Source of the DNA: DMER64 sp049652385
Lineage (GTDB): Bacteria; Bacteroidota; Bacteroidia; Bacteroidales; UBA932
Length of the DNA: 64,000 nt
NCBI GenBank assembly: GCA_049652385.1
Contig: JBASDX010000002.1
Location: 70,010-134,009, forward strand
Direction of reading: 5' to 3'
In this document: positions 17,810 through 27,684 of the stretch, piece after piece
Numbering within the stretch: position 1 is the stretch's first letter
Layout of the letters: each line of letters begins with the position of its first letter
Position numbers and translations under genes: made by a program
The notes under the pieces: model-generated
The model's database searches: none
Seen by the model: the letters and a program-made list of their open reading frames with translations, nothing else
What the model was told of the DNA's origin: nothing

Positions 17810-18928
17810 ATGAAAATCGCATATTTGTCTGTTTTCTATCCGTTTCGTGGAGGAATTGCACAATTCAATGCCAACCTCTACCGGGAACTGGAAAAAACAC
17901 ATACGGTACAAGCATACAATTTTAGCCGGCAGTATCCTTCTTTGTTGTTTCCGGGGAAGACGCAACACGTTCCGAAGGAAGACGAAGCCGTTCAGATTGC
18001 ATCCCAAGCCGTACTAGATTCCATCAATCCCTTTTCATACGCTAAGACGGCTGCACGTATCAATAAGGAACAACCCGACTTATTGCTTATGCGGTATTGG
18101 ATGCCCTTTTTTGCTCCTTCCTTGGGAACGGTGGCACGTAAGGTGAGAAAGAAAGGAACGAAAACCCTTGCAATTATTGATAATTTGATTCCACACGAGC
18201 GTAAGGTGGCCGATCAGACGTTATCCCGTTGGTTCTTAAAACAATTGGACGGTTGTGTGGCCATGAGCCAGGCGGTCAAAGACGATATAAGGGCACTCAA
18301 TCCGCACATACCATGCATCTTAAAACCGCACCCTTTGTATAACCATTTTGGAGAACGACAGGATGTACAAAAAGCCAAAGCGGAATTGGGTCTGGATCCA
18401 AACAGCAAGACGTTGTTGTTTTTTGGATTTATAAGGGATTATAAAGGATTGGATTTGTTGCTGGCATCTTTTGCAGATTTGGGGGACGACTACCAGCTGG
18501 TCATTGCAGGAGAGAGTTATGGAAGTTTTGACAAGTACGATAAAATGATTGAAAAACTGCCCAATCCCGGAGCGGTAAAAGTGTTCAATCGATACATATC
18601 CGATGCAGAAGTACCTGTCTTTTTTTCTGCAGCAGACGTTTGTGTATTGCCATACAAAACGGCTACTCAAAGCGGTATTACGGCTATGGCCTATCATTTT
18701 GATGTGCCTGTGATTGTGACACCTGCCGGAGGATTGGCTCAGGCTGTTGAAGGTCCCGGAACGGGCCTGGTAACGAATAGAACAGAAGTGCAGGCGCTTA
18801 CACAAACCATACGAAAATTTTATTCCATGGACAGAGACTTTTTTGTCAAAAATATAGGACAGATAAAAGAGGTACTTTCCTGGGACAGTTTTGCTCGTGA
18901 TTTGATAACATTCGTCAATAACCATTAA
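17810..18928 (+). CDS. Glycosyltransferase family 4 protein
   Basis: A 372-residue cytoplasmic GT-B enzyme. The N-terminus MKIAYLSVFYPFRGGIAQFN is the acceptor domain; the C-terminal nucleotide-sugar domain carries LLFFGFIRDYKGLDLLL, VIAGESYG, the SAADVCVLPYKTATQSGI motif and PVIVTPAGGL, which is the typical GT4 donor-binding block. The sugar and acceptor cannot be read; no capsule or LPS cluster surrounds it. It is followed at 15 bases by the M3 peptidase. Confidence 0.93.
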   Translation: MKIAYLSVFYPFRGGIAQFNANLYRELEKTHTVQAYNFSRQYPSLLFPGKTQHVPKEDEAVQIASQAVLDSINPFSYAKTAARINKEQPDLLLMRYWMPFFAPSLGTVARKVRKKGTKTLAIIDNLIPHERKVADQTLSRWFLKQLDGCVAMSQAVKDDIRALNPHIPCILKPHPLYNHFGERQDVQKAKAELGLDPNSKTLLFFGFIRDYKGLDLLLASFADLGDDYQLVIAGESYGSFDKYDKMIEKLPNPGAVKVFNRYISDAEVPVFFSAADVCVLPYKTATQSGITAMAYHFDVPVIVTPAGGLAQAVEGPGTGLVTNRTEVQALTQTIRKFYSMDRDFFVKNIGQIKEVLSWDSFARDLITFVNNH

Positions 18929-18943
18929 AAATAAACACCCATT

Positions 18944-21046
18944 ATGAAAAAAACATTTTTACTAGTAATCCTCGGCTTTCTTGCAGCCGGAGCATGTAAT
19001 CCAATGAAAAACAACCCTTTGTTAAAGGAGTATGACACTCCTTTTAAGACACCTCCGTTCCATCTTATTAAAACGGAACATTTTATGCCGGCTATAAAAG
19101 AGGCCATGGCACAACACCAGGCAGAAATTGACGCTATTGTCAACAATCAGGAAGAGCCCACCTTTGAAAATACAGTGGCGGCTTATGACAGGGCCGGAGA
19201 GTTGTTGGGACGTATCAATTCTGTTTTTTCCACGCTCAATAGTGCAAATACGAACGAACAACTGCAGGCGTTAGCCAGAGAAATGACGCCTATGCTTACG
19301 CGTCACAGAAATGAAATTCAATTGAATCCTGTCCTCTTTGAGCGGATTGAGAAGTTGTACCATATCAGGGAAGAGCTGGATCTTGATGCTCAACAACTGA
19401 GGACATTGGAAAAGTATTACGATGATTTTGTGCGTGGTGGAGCCGCTTTGCCCGATGAAGACAAAGAAGTGTTAAAAGGCATTAATACGCAATTGTCCAA
19501 TTTGAGCCTGCAATTCAGCCAAAATTTGCTGGCAGAAACAAAAGCATTTAAACTGGTAGTGGATAATGTGGAAGATTTGGCAGGGCTTCCGGAAAACAAC
19601 GTACAAGCCGCAGCCAGTCTGGCTACTCAGCTGGGAATGGAAGGGAAATACGTGTTTACTCCCGACAAACCTTCCTGGATCCCTTTCCTGCAATACGTGC
19701 ACAACAGAGAGTTGCGGGAAGCGTTGTACAAAGGTTATTACATGAGGGGTGATAACGAAAACGAAAACGACAACAAAGAAATCATCGGCCGGATTGTCAA
19801 CTTAAGGCTCCAAAGAGCAAAACTCTTAGGTTTTGATACGTATGCAGATTTTGTCTTGGTCAACAATATGGCCAAAACGCCGGAAGCCGTGTATGCTTTC
19901 TTGCAACGCGTCTGGAAACCGGCCCTCAGGGTTGCCAAAGAAGAACTCGCGGCCATGCAGAAGATTGCCGACAGGGAAGGAGCCGGCTTTAAACTGGAAA
20001 GCTGGGATTGGTGGTATTATGCAGAAAAACTGCGTAAAGAAAAATACGACCTGGACGAGCAAGAAATCAAACCGTACTTTAAACTGGAAAACGTAAGGGA
20101 CGGCATGTTCTACGTTGCCAATAAATTGTACGGCCTGACGTTTGAAAAACATACGGATATTCCCGTATACGATCCGGAAGTGGAAACGTATGAAGTCATA
20201 GACAAAGACGGAAGCCACCTGGCTATTCTGTATCTGGACTATCCGGCACGTGCCGGCAAAAACGCAGGAGCCTGGTGTTCCGGTATGCGCAGGTACAGAG
20301 TCCTGGAAGACGGCAGCGAACAGTTTCCCCTGGTGACGGTAACTACCAATTTTCCGGCCCGGGTAGGTGATCAACCCGTGCTGCTGAGCTGGGACGAGGC
20401 AGAAACGCTGTTCCACGAATTCGGGCACGCACTGCATTCATTCTTCAGCCGTGGCAAATACGGACGGATTTGCGGTTCTATTCCCAGGGATATGATTGAG
20501 CTGCCTTCACAAATAGACGAGCATTGGGCCATTGAGCCGGAAGTGCTGGAAGTATACGCACGTCATTATGAAACAGACGAACCCATGCCGGCCGATCTGA
20601 TCAAACGCCTGGTAAACAGCGGACACTTTAACCAAGGTTTCATTACAGTGGAATTTATTGCCGCTGCCTTGCTGGATATGGACTACCACATGGCCACCGA
20701 AGAGAGGGAGTACGATGTAAACGCTTTTGAGAAGGAAACGTTGAAAAAATACGGTTTGATAGACGAAATACTGCCCAGGTACCGTTCTACCTACTTCTCT
20801 CACATTTTCAGCGGAGGTTATGCCGTTGGTTACTATGTGTATCTGTGGGCAGAAGTATTGGATTCCGATGCGTTTGACGCATTTGCAGAGACGGGGGATA
20901 TTTTTAATCAGGAATATGCAGAAAAATTCCGTAAATACATCCTTGCAGAAGGCGGTTTGGACGAGGCTATGGAACAATATGTACGCTTCCGTGGTAAAGA
21001 ACCTACGGAAATTCCTTTGTTGCGTAACCGCGGTTTGTTAAAATAA
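18944..21046 (+). CDS. M3 family oligopeptidase (dipeptidyl carboxypeptidase-like), lipoprotein
   Basis: A 700-residue protein with a lipoprotein signal (MKKTFLLVILGFLAAGAC). The thimet-oligopeptidase fold is recognised by the long helical N-terminal half and the zinc motif HEFGHALH in ETLFHEFGHALHSFFSRGKYG, with the downstream Glu in the usual QIDEHW region. Related Dcp enzymes release dipeptides from oligopeptide C-termini. The lipid anchor suggests a periplasmic or outer-membrane site. The serine hydrolase follows eight bases later, likely in the same transcript. Confidence 0.95.
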   Translation: MKKTFLLVILGFLAAGACNPMKNNPLLKEYDTPFKTPPFHLIKTEHFMPAIKEAMAQHQAEIDAIVNNQEEPTFENTVAAYDRAGELLGRINSVFSTLNSANTNEQLQALAREMTPMLTRHRNEIQLNPVLFERIEKLYHIREELDLDAQQLRTLEKYYDDFVRGGAALPDEDKEVLKGINTQLSNLSLQFSQNLLAETKAFKLVVDNVEDLAGLPENNVQAAASLATQLGMEGKYVFTPDKPSWIPFLQYVHNRELREALYKGYYMRGDNENENDNKEIIGRIVNLRLQRAKLLGFDTYADFVLVNNMAKTPEAVYAFLQRVWKPALRVAKEELAAMQKIADREGAGFKLESWDWWYYAEKLRKEKYDLDEQEIKPYFKLENVRDGMFYVANKLYGLTFEKHTDIPVYDPEVETYEVIDKDGSHLAILYLDYPARAGKNAGAWCSGMRRYRVLEDGSEQFPLVTVTTNFPARVGDQPVLLSWDEAETLFHEFGHALHSFFSRGKYGRICGSIPRDMIELPSQIDEHWAIEPEVLEVYARHYETDEPMPADLIKRLVNSGHFNQGFITVEFIAAALLDMDYHMATEEREYDVNAFEKETLKKYGLIDEILPRYRSTYFSHIFSGGYAVGYYVYLWAEVLDSDAFDAFAETGDIFNQEYAEKFRKYILAEGGLDEAMEQYVRFRGKEPTEIPLLRNRGLLK

Positions 21047-21053
21047 GCGTACC

Positions 21054-22256
21054 ATGAAAAAAGCAGGCTTTTTTCTTATCCTGGGCCTTTGGCTGGCCGT
21101 GGCATGTGCCGGAGGCTCTCAAAGACCCGTTGTGCCCACTGCCTCGCCAAAAAAAGTAGGGATGGATGCGGAGCATTTGTCTCTGGTGGACGATGTTATT
21201 TGGGACGCCATCCGGGCAGAAGACATACCGGGAGCCGTCCTGGCGGTAGTACGTCACGGGAAAATGGTGTATTTGAAAGCGTATGGGAACCGTCAACTGG
21301 TTCCCGATACGCTTCCCATGACAACAGAAACGGTATTCGACATGGCCTCTGTCAGTAAATGCGTAGGTACCACCTTGAGTATTATGCAATTGATTGAAAG
21401 GGGACAAATCAGGCTGGTAGACCCTGTGGATGTATACCTGCCCGATTTTCAACCATGGGAAGATAAAGAAACCGGTCGTAAAATACGTATTACAGTGGCC
21501 GATTTACTGACACATACATCGGGATTGCCGGCATACGGTCCTACAGAAGAACTGATTGAAAAGTATGGTTCTCCTTCACCGGAGGGGTTGCTGGAATACA
21601 TTTGTCATTGTCCGCGTATTTATAAGCCCAAGGAAGGGCATGTGTATAGTTGTTTAAATTTTATTACGTTGCAACATATTCTGGAGAAAGTGACGGGGAC
21701 TACCCTGGCGGCCTATGCACAGGAAAACGTCTTTGACGCGTTGGGACTGCAACATACCACGTACAACCCGCAAGGCGAAACACTGGCTTTGTGTGCCCCC
21801 ACAGAGGTGCAGGAGGACGGTTTGCCGCTGATAGGAAAAGTCCACGACCCGCTGGCGCGTTTGCTTAACGACGGCAATTCCGGCAACGCGGGGGTATTTT
21901 CCAACGCAGAGGATTTGGCCGTTATTGCCGTAGCTTTATTGAACGGCGGTACCATACAAGGACGTAGAATTTTAGGACCTCTGACGGTTCAAACCATGGA
22001 AAGGGTACCGGCCGATGTGAAAGCGTTTGGAAGGAACCTGGGCTGGGGCAGAGCCGGTTCCTGGAACGGAGATTTGTTCAATCCCAAGACGGTTTACGGA
22101 CATACCGGTTATACGGGAACGAGCATGGTGCTGGATCCGGAAACAGATACGGCCATCATCTTGCTGGCCAACCGGGTACATCCCCACGATGACGGAGCCG
22201 CCATAAGCATGCGTACACGCGTAGCCAATATAGTGGCCGGCTCCATTATGAAATAA
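21054..22256 (+). CDS. Serine hydrolase, beta-lactamase/PBP-like (class C fold)
   Basis: A 400-residue lipoprotein (MKKAGFFLILGLWLAVAC). The three active-site motifs of the class C beta-lactamase/EstB family are present: SxxK as SVSK in VFDMASVSKCVGTT, the YxN-type YSCLN, and HTG in VYGHTGYTGTS. Members include esterases, D-aminopeptidases and beta-lactamase-like proteins; substrate unknown. It ends just before a strong bidirectional terminator shared with the convergent susD. Confidence 0.93.
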   Translation: MKKAGFFLILGLWLAVACAGGSQRPVVPTASPKKVGMDAEHLSLVDDVIWDAIRAEDIPGAVLAVVRHGKMVYLKAYGNRQLVPDTLPMTTETVFDMASVSKCVGTTLSIMQLIERGQIRLVDPVDVYLPDFQPWEDKETGRKIRITVADLLTHTSGLPAYGPTEELIEKYGSPSPEGLLEYICHCPRIYKPKEGHVYSCLNFITLQHILEKVTGTTLAAYAQENVFDALGLQHTTYNPQGETLALCAPTEVQEDGLPLIGKVHDPLARLLNDGNSGNAGVFSNAEDLAVIAVALLNGGTIQGRRILGPLTVQTMERVPADVKAFGRNLGWGRAGSWNGDLFNPKTVYGHTGYTGTSMVLDPETDTAIILLANRVHPHDDGAAISMRTRVANIVAGSIMK

Positions 22257-22269
22257 ATAACGTACAGGC

Positions 22270-22310
22270 AAAAAAAAAGCCGGCTAAGCATGCTTAGTCG
22301 GCTTTTTTTT
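22270..22310. terminator. Bidirectional terminator between serine hydrolase and susD
   Basis: A near-perfect stem AGCCGGCTAAGCA/TGCTTAGTCGGCT (22278-22303, one mismatch) with a run of A on the left and a run of T on the right, so it can stop transcription from both sides. Confidence 0.95.
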
Positions 22311-22328
22311 GGTGGCTATCAACAAGTA

Positions 22329-24275
22329 CTATTCTTTTTTATCCCACCATACGGGATCGCTCCAGATGGGGCCGTTTTCAAATGTCAGAGCCAGAGGGTT
22401 GGACGCTAAAGCGTTATCTTTGTTGTAGTTGGTTTCGTGCGAGCATTGGCTGTAGCGGCGGAACCAGTAGTTGTCGTCGTTGGGGGAAGTGCCGGGGAAT
22501 TTGTTGGGTGCTGAAAACTCGGCAGGTCTTACGTAGTTCAGGTAAACTTGTCCAAAGTTTCCGATGTTTCCGGCTCCGTAGTTGAAGCGACGCATATCGT
22601 TCCAGGTTTCTACCTGGATACCCATGGCAATGGTCTTCTGCAACATGATATCGGACATGGTCAACTCGGCGGCGCTTTGAGCTACAGCCGGGCTAGCCAT
22701 GTAGGCGTCAATATCGGCCTGATTCATGGGATGCTGGTCCGGATTGGCTGTGCCCATGGCTTGCCATTCCCTCAATTTGATTTGCATGCGGTCAAAGCTG
22801 GCTCTGATACCTGCCTTGTAGGCTTCAAAAGCGGCTCCGGCATTGCCTTGACGCATGTACACCTCGGCTTTGATGAAGCACATTTCGTAGTATGTCAGGA
22901 TATCTGAGTCAGAGTCCGGGCGACACCAAAACGAACCGGTTCCGGCCACGGCATTGGAAGCAGCGCTCGGATAGAAATACGAGTCGTTAAGAGCTCTTCC
23001 ACCCGTTTGTGACTGAGCCAAAGCCCTCATATTAACATACTGCAGGTCTTTTACCTGTTTGTAGTCGTTTGTTTGTATGTACATGGTGCCTTTGGGGTAT
23101 GTAACGTGAACCACATCTCCTTCCACGGAGCAGGGGAATCCTTCAGCTTCAAAGAAAGCCACAATATCGGCCCTGTCGTTGGCATTGGTAATGGTATACT
23201 GGTTTTTCACATTTGCTGTAGCCACGGTGGCATTGAGCAGAGCTCCATAGATCCTGCGAGTACCGTACATCACGTCTACACCAACGTCGCGTGCCCATTT
23301 GTAACTAAGGATAGCTCCTCCGTCTCCGATTACAATGTTGCTCATACGGGCAGGAAATACTTTACCGGTACGCGGGTCCATAACGCCTTTACCTTTCAGG
23401 TTGGTATGCAAATCCAAATACCATTTTGTATACCGTTGTGTGGCACCCCATGCAGCGCAGTCCCAAATCACACTATTCTGGTACGGGTCACCAACGGTGA
23501 AGTTGGTATCCTGATTACCGGAGTTGTTGTGCTTCATGATGGTATTATCCGCATTGGATTGAGGAGCCTTTGACAGAGCAGCCAAAATATCTTCCGGTTT
23601 GTACAACGATGATTTTTTGGACAACTTGTTCAACCAACGGGCCTTTAGTCCGTTAACCAATTTTATCCATTTTTGGACGTCCCCGTTGTTCCAGCTGTCA
23701 CCGGCAGCCAAAGGAGTAGCGCCTTCTTCCTGTGCTTTGTTGAAAAATTCCAATGCCAGGTCCAGGCGTTCCATACAGCCGTTAAAAATGGTTTTTCCAT
23801 CATCGTATACAGGTGTGGGATTGCTTCCCAGGGGTTCTGAATACGGCATTTCTCCATATAAATCGGCCATAAGCATGTAGCCCATGGCATGGATGGTATG
23901 AGCCGCTCCAATATAATGGTAAGCTCCTGTCTTTTCTGCCGCTTCTATCATGTCATCCAGGTTACAGGCTGCGCCAATAAACCAGTTCTGATAAGACGTG
24001 GTGGTAGCTGCCTGAGAAGGATTCCATGCAGAGAGCAAGCCGTTTGCCGTGGTAGTAGATGTTTGTGTCATAAGACCCGCAATTGTTACCCCACGCATAC
24101 TGGCGTTTGCCCATGCATACATATAATAGTGTTGAATCCAGGGAAGCCGGCTATCAACGGTAGCGCTGGCGTTGTTTGGGTTATCCGGGTCCACGTTTAC
24201 ATCCAGCCAGTCGTTACAACCGGTAATTCCAATGGTAATCAACAGACTTAAAGTGATATATAATATTTTTTTCAT
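22329..24275 (-). CDS. SusD/RagB-like nutrient-binding outer-membrane lipoprotein (left locus)
   Basis: A 648-residue protein with a lipoprotein signal (MKKILYITLSLLITIGITGC) followed by NDWLDVNVDPDNPNNA, the classic SusD_2-type start. TPR-like helical repeats hold the conserved ALKAR-like segment (KWIKLVNGLKARWLNKLS). The C-terminus ends with WNDMRRFNYG and PNDDNYWFRRY. It caps the SusC-like transporter encoded directly upstream (21-base gap). Ligand unknown; the DPDNPN-type proteins often accompany peptide or glycoprotein-type targets rather than classic polysaccharides, but this is only a tendency. Confidence 0.95.
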   Translation of the reverse strand: MKKILYITLSLLITIGITGCNDWLDVNVDPDNPNNASATVDSRLPWIQHYYMYAWANASMRGVTIAGLMTQTSTTTANGLLSAWNPSQAATTTSYQNWFIGAACNLDDMIEAAEKTGAYHYIGAAHTIHAMGYMLMADLYGEMPYSEPLGSNPTPVYDDGKTIFNGCMERLDLALEFFNKAQEEGATPLAAGDSWNNGDVQKWIKLVNGLKARWLNKLSKKSSLYKPEDILAALSKAPQSNADNTIMKHNNSGNQDTNFTVGDPYQNSVIWDCAAWGATQRYTKWYLDLHTNLKGKGVMDPRTGKVFPARMSNIVIGDGGAILSYKWARDVGVDVMYGTRRIYGALLNATVATANVKNQYTITNANDRADIVAFFEAEGFPCSVEGDVVHVTYPKGTMYIQTNDYKQVKDLQYVNMRALAQSQTGGRALNDSYFYPSAASNAVAGTGSFWCRPDSDSDILTYYEMCFIKAEVYMRQGNAGAAFEAYKAGIRASFDRMQIKLREWQAMGTANPDQHPMNQADIDAYMASPAVAQSAAELTMSDIMLQKTIAMGIQVETWNDMRRFNYGAGNIGNFGQVYLNYVRPAEFSAPNKFPGTSPNDDNYWFRRYSQCSHETNYNKDNALASNPLALTFENGPIWSDPVWWDKKE

Positions 24276-24296
24276 AATCTTAAATTTTAAATCTGT

Positions 24297-27200
24297 TTAG
24301 AAAGATAAGTTTATACCAAATGCCAAACCTGCCGTGGCCGGAACACCACAATAGTCAATACCGGATGATCCGGAACCGCCGGTACCGGAACCTGAGACAC
24401 TGACTTCCGGATCCATTCCTTTGTAATTGCTCCATAAGAACAAGTTGGTTCCTGTAAGGGTAGCCGTCATGCCTTTGATGAAGCCTTTGTTTTTAAACAA
24501 ATCTTTGAAGTCGTAAGAAATGGACAGGGCACGCAAACGTAGCCAATTGGTGTCTGTAAGCAAGTTGTATGCGTTGGCCGCATAGTTGCTCCAATAGCTT
24601 TGTATCATGAAATCGCCGCTTTTTTCAGCTCCGTTAACAATATATTTTTGGCCTGATTTGTACGTATAGCTTACAGGTTGTCCGGTTTTGCTGGATACGC
24701 CTTCTACCGTAACCGATTGGCGATCCAATGTACGCGGTGACAAACCGCTGTTCAGCAGCAGATATTCCGTACCGTTGTAAATCAAGCCTCCTTTACGGAT
24801 GTCCAGTAATACGGAGAAGCTCAAATTTTTGTAGGTAAAGGTGTTGCCCAATCCTCCAATGAGTTGGGGCTCACGATTACCCAGTACGTTTGTGGCAACC
24901 CCGGTGGTTTTGTATAATCCGGTAGTTTCATCCACAATGTAACGTCCGTTAGGATTTTCCACGTCTTTGCCGTCGGCATCTTTCATAGTCTCCCGTTTCC
25001 AATAGTCCCCGGTTATACCCAGGAAATAGCCACCGTTAGGAACGGCGGCAGCTTTTACGCCTCCAATCTGAACGTCGGTAACATAAAACAAGTCAACGCC
25101 TTCCATGAATTTACCCAGGGTACCTCTGTTACCGGACAAGTTCAATGTCAAATCCCAGCTGAAGTTTTTCGTTTCAATGGGAGTAGCCGTAATCATCAAT
25201 TCCATACCCTTGTTCAGCACAGAACCGGAGTTGATGGACATAAAGATATATCCGGTGGATTGCCCCAGACGAGGAGCTGCAATCTGGTTCGTTGTCTTGC
25301 TGTTATAGTATGTAAAGTCCACACCCAGGCGGCCTCCGAAGAAACGCAATTCCGTACCGATTTCCCAGGAAGTTTGAATTTCCGGTTTCAGGTAAGGGTT
25401 ACCACGTGTCCAGCTGTTCCCAATACCCACAAAGTCTTCGCTTACAGCAGCCGGCGGCCACAGATAGGTGTTGGTGGCATAGGCAGACGCATCTTTACCC
25501 ACTTGTGCCCAGGATGCACGGATTTTACCGAATGATAAAATGTCGTTTTCCGGGAGCAGTTCGCTGAATACAACACTACCACTGACGGAAGGGTAGAAGT
25601 ACGAGCGGTTTTCAATGGGCAGGGTAGAAGACCAGTCGTTACGTCCTGTTACCGTCAGATAAGCAATGTTCTTCCATGCAGCGCGGAATTCGCCGTATAC
25701 ACCAATCAGACGTTTGCGCATGGTGTTTTCAGTGAAGAATTTGTTTTCGTTGGCAATGTTGGCAAAACTGATGGTTCCGGCAGAAACGAAGTTGTATCCC
25801 CAATGGTTTTGGGTAATGCTTTTAGTGGCTTCTGAAGTTTGTCCCAGTAATAAATTGAAGTCAAAATCACCAAACGTTTTGTGGAAATTGAGCATCAGGT
25901 TGGAGGATACGTATTGGTAGTTCTTATTGTTCTTTGCCAATCGTCCGTTTTGGTATATTTCAGAAACGGCACCTCCGGGAGCTATATACGTATATTCGTC
26001 GTATTTATAGGTGTCTAAACCTACTCTGTACACGATATTGAACCAATCTGTCACGTCAATATTGGCGTTGACTGATCCGGTCCATCGGTTGGTTTGGTCG
26101 GATAATTTGTTTCTGTTGATGATCCAGTAGGGGTTTTCCCTGTCGGAAGCCAATTCCTGATATTGAGCGAACATGCGGTATTTGGTACCGTCGTCATTCA
26201 GATAATGCTTCATGTCGTCGCTGCGTGACCATCCGTAAACGGCCGTCATGGCTCCGTTACCACCGCCTCCGTACAGTCCGCCGGTAGTAAAGGTCTTTTG
26301 CGTGTTGGCGATGGAATAAGCAACATTGGCACCAACGGTAATTTTCCCGTATTTCTGTTCGCCATTGAAGCGTAAGGTTGTTTTATCATACCCGGTCATG
26401 GGTACGATACCTTCCTGGTCGTAGCGGGAAGCTGACAAGTAGAAGCTATTATTTTTGGTTCCGCCGGAAATGCTGACCGTATTGTCCCAGATATTTCCTC
26501 CGCGGAAGAATTCTCTGACGTTGTCGTATGCTTTTCCACTGATTTTTTGTCCCCAGGAATTGTAGGTGTAGTCGCTGAATACGCCGGCCTGGTTAAAATA
26601 TCCTCTGCCATATACGTCTTGAAGTTCAGGCAGTGAACTAGCCCAGGAGTAACTGTATTTTGACCCGACATTAACCCTGACAGTACCGTCGTTAGCTCCT
26701 TTTTTGGTAGTAATGACGATTACTCCGTCAGCAGCGCGGGAACCGTACAAAGCGGCAGCAGCAGCTCCTTTTAGTACAGACATGGACTCAATATCTTCCG
26801 GGTTGATGTCCATGACACGGTTACTGAACGTAGTGGCAGTTTTCATCATACCATCCGTTCCGGAGTTTCCTCCTATGACGGTAGAGTTGTCGTAGATGAT
26901 GCCGTCAACCACAAATAAAGGCTGGTTGTCACGACCTTCACTGGCGGAGTTTCCTCCACGAATGATGATAGTGGAACCGGCACCGGCGGAACCTCCCGAT
27001 TGCGTAACGTTAACGCCCGCCACTTTACCGGCCAAAGAGTTGATAACGTTCGTTTGCTTGTTTTTCAGGAGTTCTTCTGCTTTTACTTCCGTAACGGAGA
27101 AACCGAGGGCTTTACGGTCCTTTTTGATACCTAAAGCCGTTACGACAAGTTCTTCCAAAGCAACTGATGACATATTCATGGTAACATGAATAACAGATCT

Positions 27201-27482
27201 TCCGTTTACCGCTTCAATTACAGTATCGAAACCCATAAACGAAAATACAAGGGTACCATCTGCCGGTACATTGATGGAATATGTTCCGTCAATACCGGTT
27301 GATTCGCCCCGTGCCGTTCCTTCCACAAGAACGTATACACCAATGAGCGGCTCTCCGGAAGCATCTGTAACTTTTCCGGTGACGTTCACGGTTTGTCCCC
27401 ATGAAGGCACTGACACCAATGCCATTAATAAAAAGGCCAGGATAGAAAACCCGTGGCGCTTTCTCAATTTATAAACATCCAT
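24297..27482 (-). CDS. SusC/RagA-like TonB-linked outer-membrane transporter (left locus)
   Basis: A 1061-residue protein with a signal peptide (cleavage after SVPSWGQ). Order: carboxypeptidase-regulatory-like domain (VTGKVTDASGEPLIGVYVLVEGT), the TonB box region, plug (VINSLAGKVAGVNVTQSGG ... IIIRGGNS ... PLFVVDGIIYDN ... MSVLKGAAAAALYGSRAADGVIVITTKKG) and a 22-strand-type barrel ending in GLAFGINLSF. It imports the ligand captured by the adjacent SusD using TonB energy. No regulator (hybrid two-component, ECF/anti-sigma) or polysaccharide-degrading gene adjoins it. Divergent from the second SusC gene across 202 bases. Confidence 0.97.
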   Translation of the reverse strand: MDVYKLRKRHGFSILAFLLMALVSVPSWGQTVNVTGKVTDASGEPLIGVYVLVEGTARGESTGIDGTYSINVPADGTLVFSFMGFDTVIEAVNGRSVIHVTMNMSSVALEELVVTALGIKKDRKALGFSVTEVKAEELLKNKQTNVINSLAGKVAGVNVTQSGGSAGAGSTIIIRGGNSASEGRDNQPLFVVDGIIYDNSTVIGGNSGTDGMMKTATTFSNRVMDINPEDIESMSVLKGAAAAALYGSRAADGVIVITTKKGANDGTVRVNVGSKYSYSWASSLPELQDVYGRGYFNQAGVFSDYTYNSWGQKISGKAYDNVREFFRGGNIWDNTVSISGGTKNNSFYLSASRYDQEGIVPMTGYDKTTLRFNGEQKYGKITVGANVAYSIANTQKTFTTGGLYGGGGNGAMTAVYGWSRSDDMKHYLNDDGTKYRMFAQYQELASDRENPYWIINRNKLSDQTNRWTGSVNANIDVTDWFNIVYRVGLDTYKYDEYTYIAPGGAVSEIYQNGRLAKNNKNYQYVSSNLMLNFHKTFGDFDFNLLLGQTSEATKSITQNHWGYNFVSAGTISFANIANENKFFTENTMRKRLIGVYGEFRAAWKNIAYLTVTGRNDWSSTLPIENRSYFYPSVSGSVVFSELLPENDILSFGKIRASWAQVGKDASAYATNTYLWPPAAVSEDFVGIGNSWTRGNPYLKPEIQTSWEIGTELRFFGGRLGVDFTYYNSKTTNQIAAPRLGQSTGYIFMSINSGSVLNKGMELMITATPIETKNFSWDLTLNLSGNRGTLGKFMEGVDLFYVTDVQIGGVKAAAVPNGGYFLGITGDYWKRETMKDADGKDVENPNGRYIVDETTGLYKTTGVATNVLGNREPQLIGGLGNTFTYKNLSFSVLLDIRKGGLIYNGTEYLLLNSGLSPRTLDRQSVTVEGVSSKTGQPVSYTYKSGQKYIVNGAEKSGDFMIQSYWSNYAANAYNLLTDTNWLRLRALSISYDFKDLFKNKGFIKGMTATLTGTNLFLWSNYKGMDPEVSVSGSGTGGSGSSGIDYCGVPATAGLAFGINLSF

Positions 27483-27614
27483 ATGATAAGATTTTGGTTG
27501 GTTTTAGATGGTAAATATAAAAATAATTCCGATATTCGTGAAAGTGTACCCATAATGTTCCCTCAATTAACAGAACTACTCGCGGGACGCACCCTTTTTT
27601 CCCGGTACTCTCTA

Positions 27615-27622
27615 TATTTTTG
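27615..27622 (+). promoter_or_regulatory. Candidate -7 box for the right SusC gene
   Basis: TATTTTTG, matching TAnnTTTG, 62 bases before the start codon. A T-rich run occupies the -33 position instead of TTTG. The predicted leader therefore contains the CCTAA repeat. Confidence 0.5.
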
Positions 27623-27643
27623 TATATTATTAGTTTAGATTGA

Positions 27644-27673
27644 CCTAACCTAACCTAACCTAACCTAACCTTA
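27644..27673 (+). repeat. Tandem CCTAA pentamer repeat in the susC leader
   Basis: Five perfect CCTAA units and a sixth imperfect one (CCTTA), ending 11 bases before the ATG at 27685. It lies between the predicted transcription start and the start codon, so changes in copy number would alter leader length or structure rather than the reading frame. Confidence 0.9.
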
Positions 27674-27684
27674 ATTAATATTAT

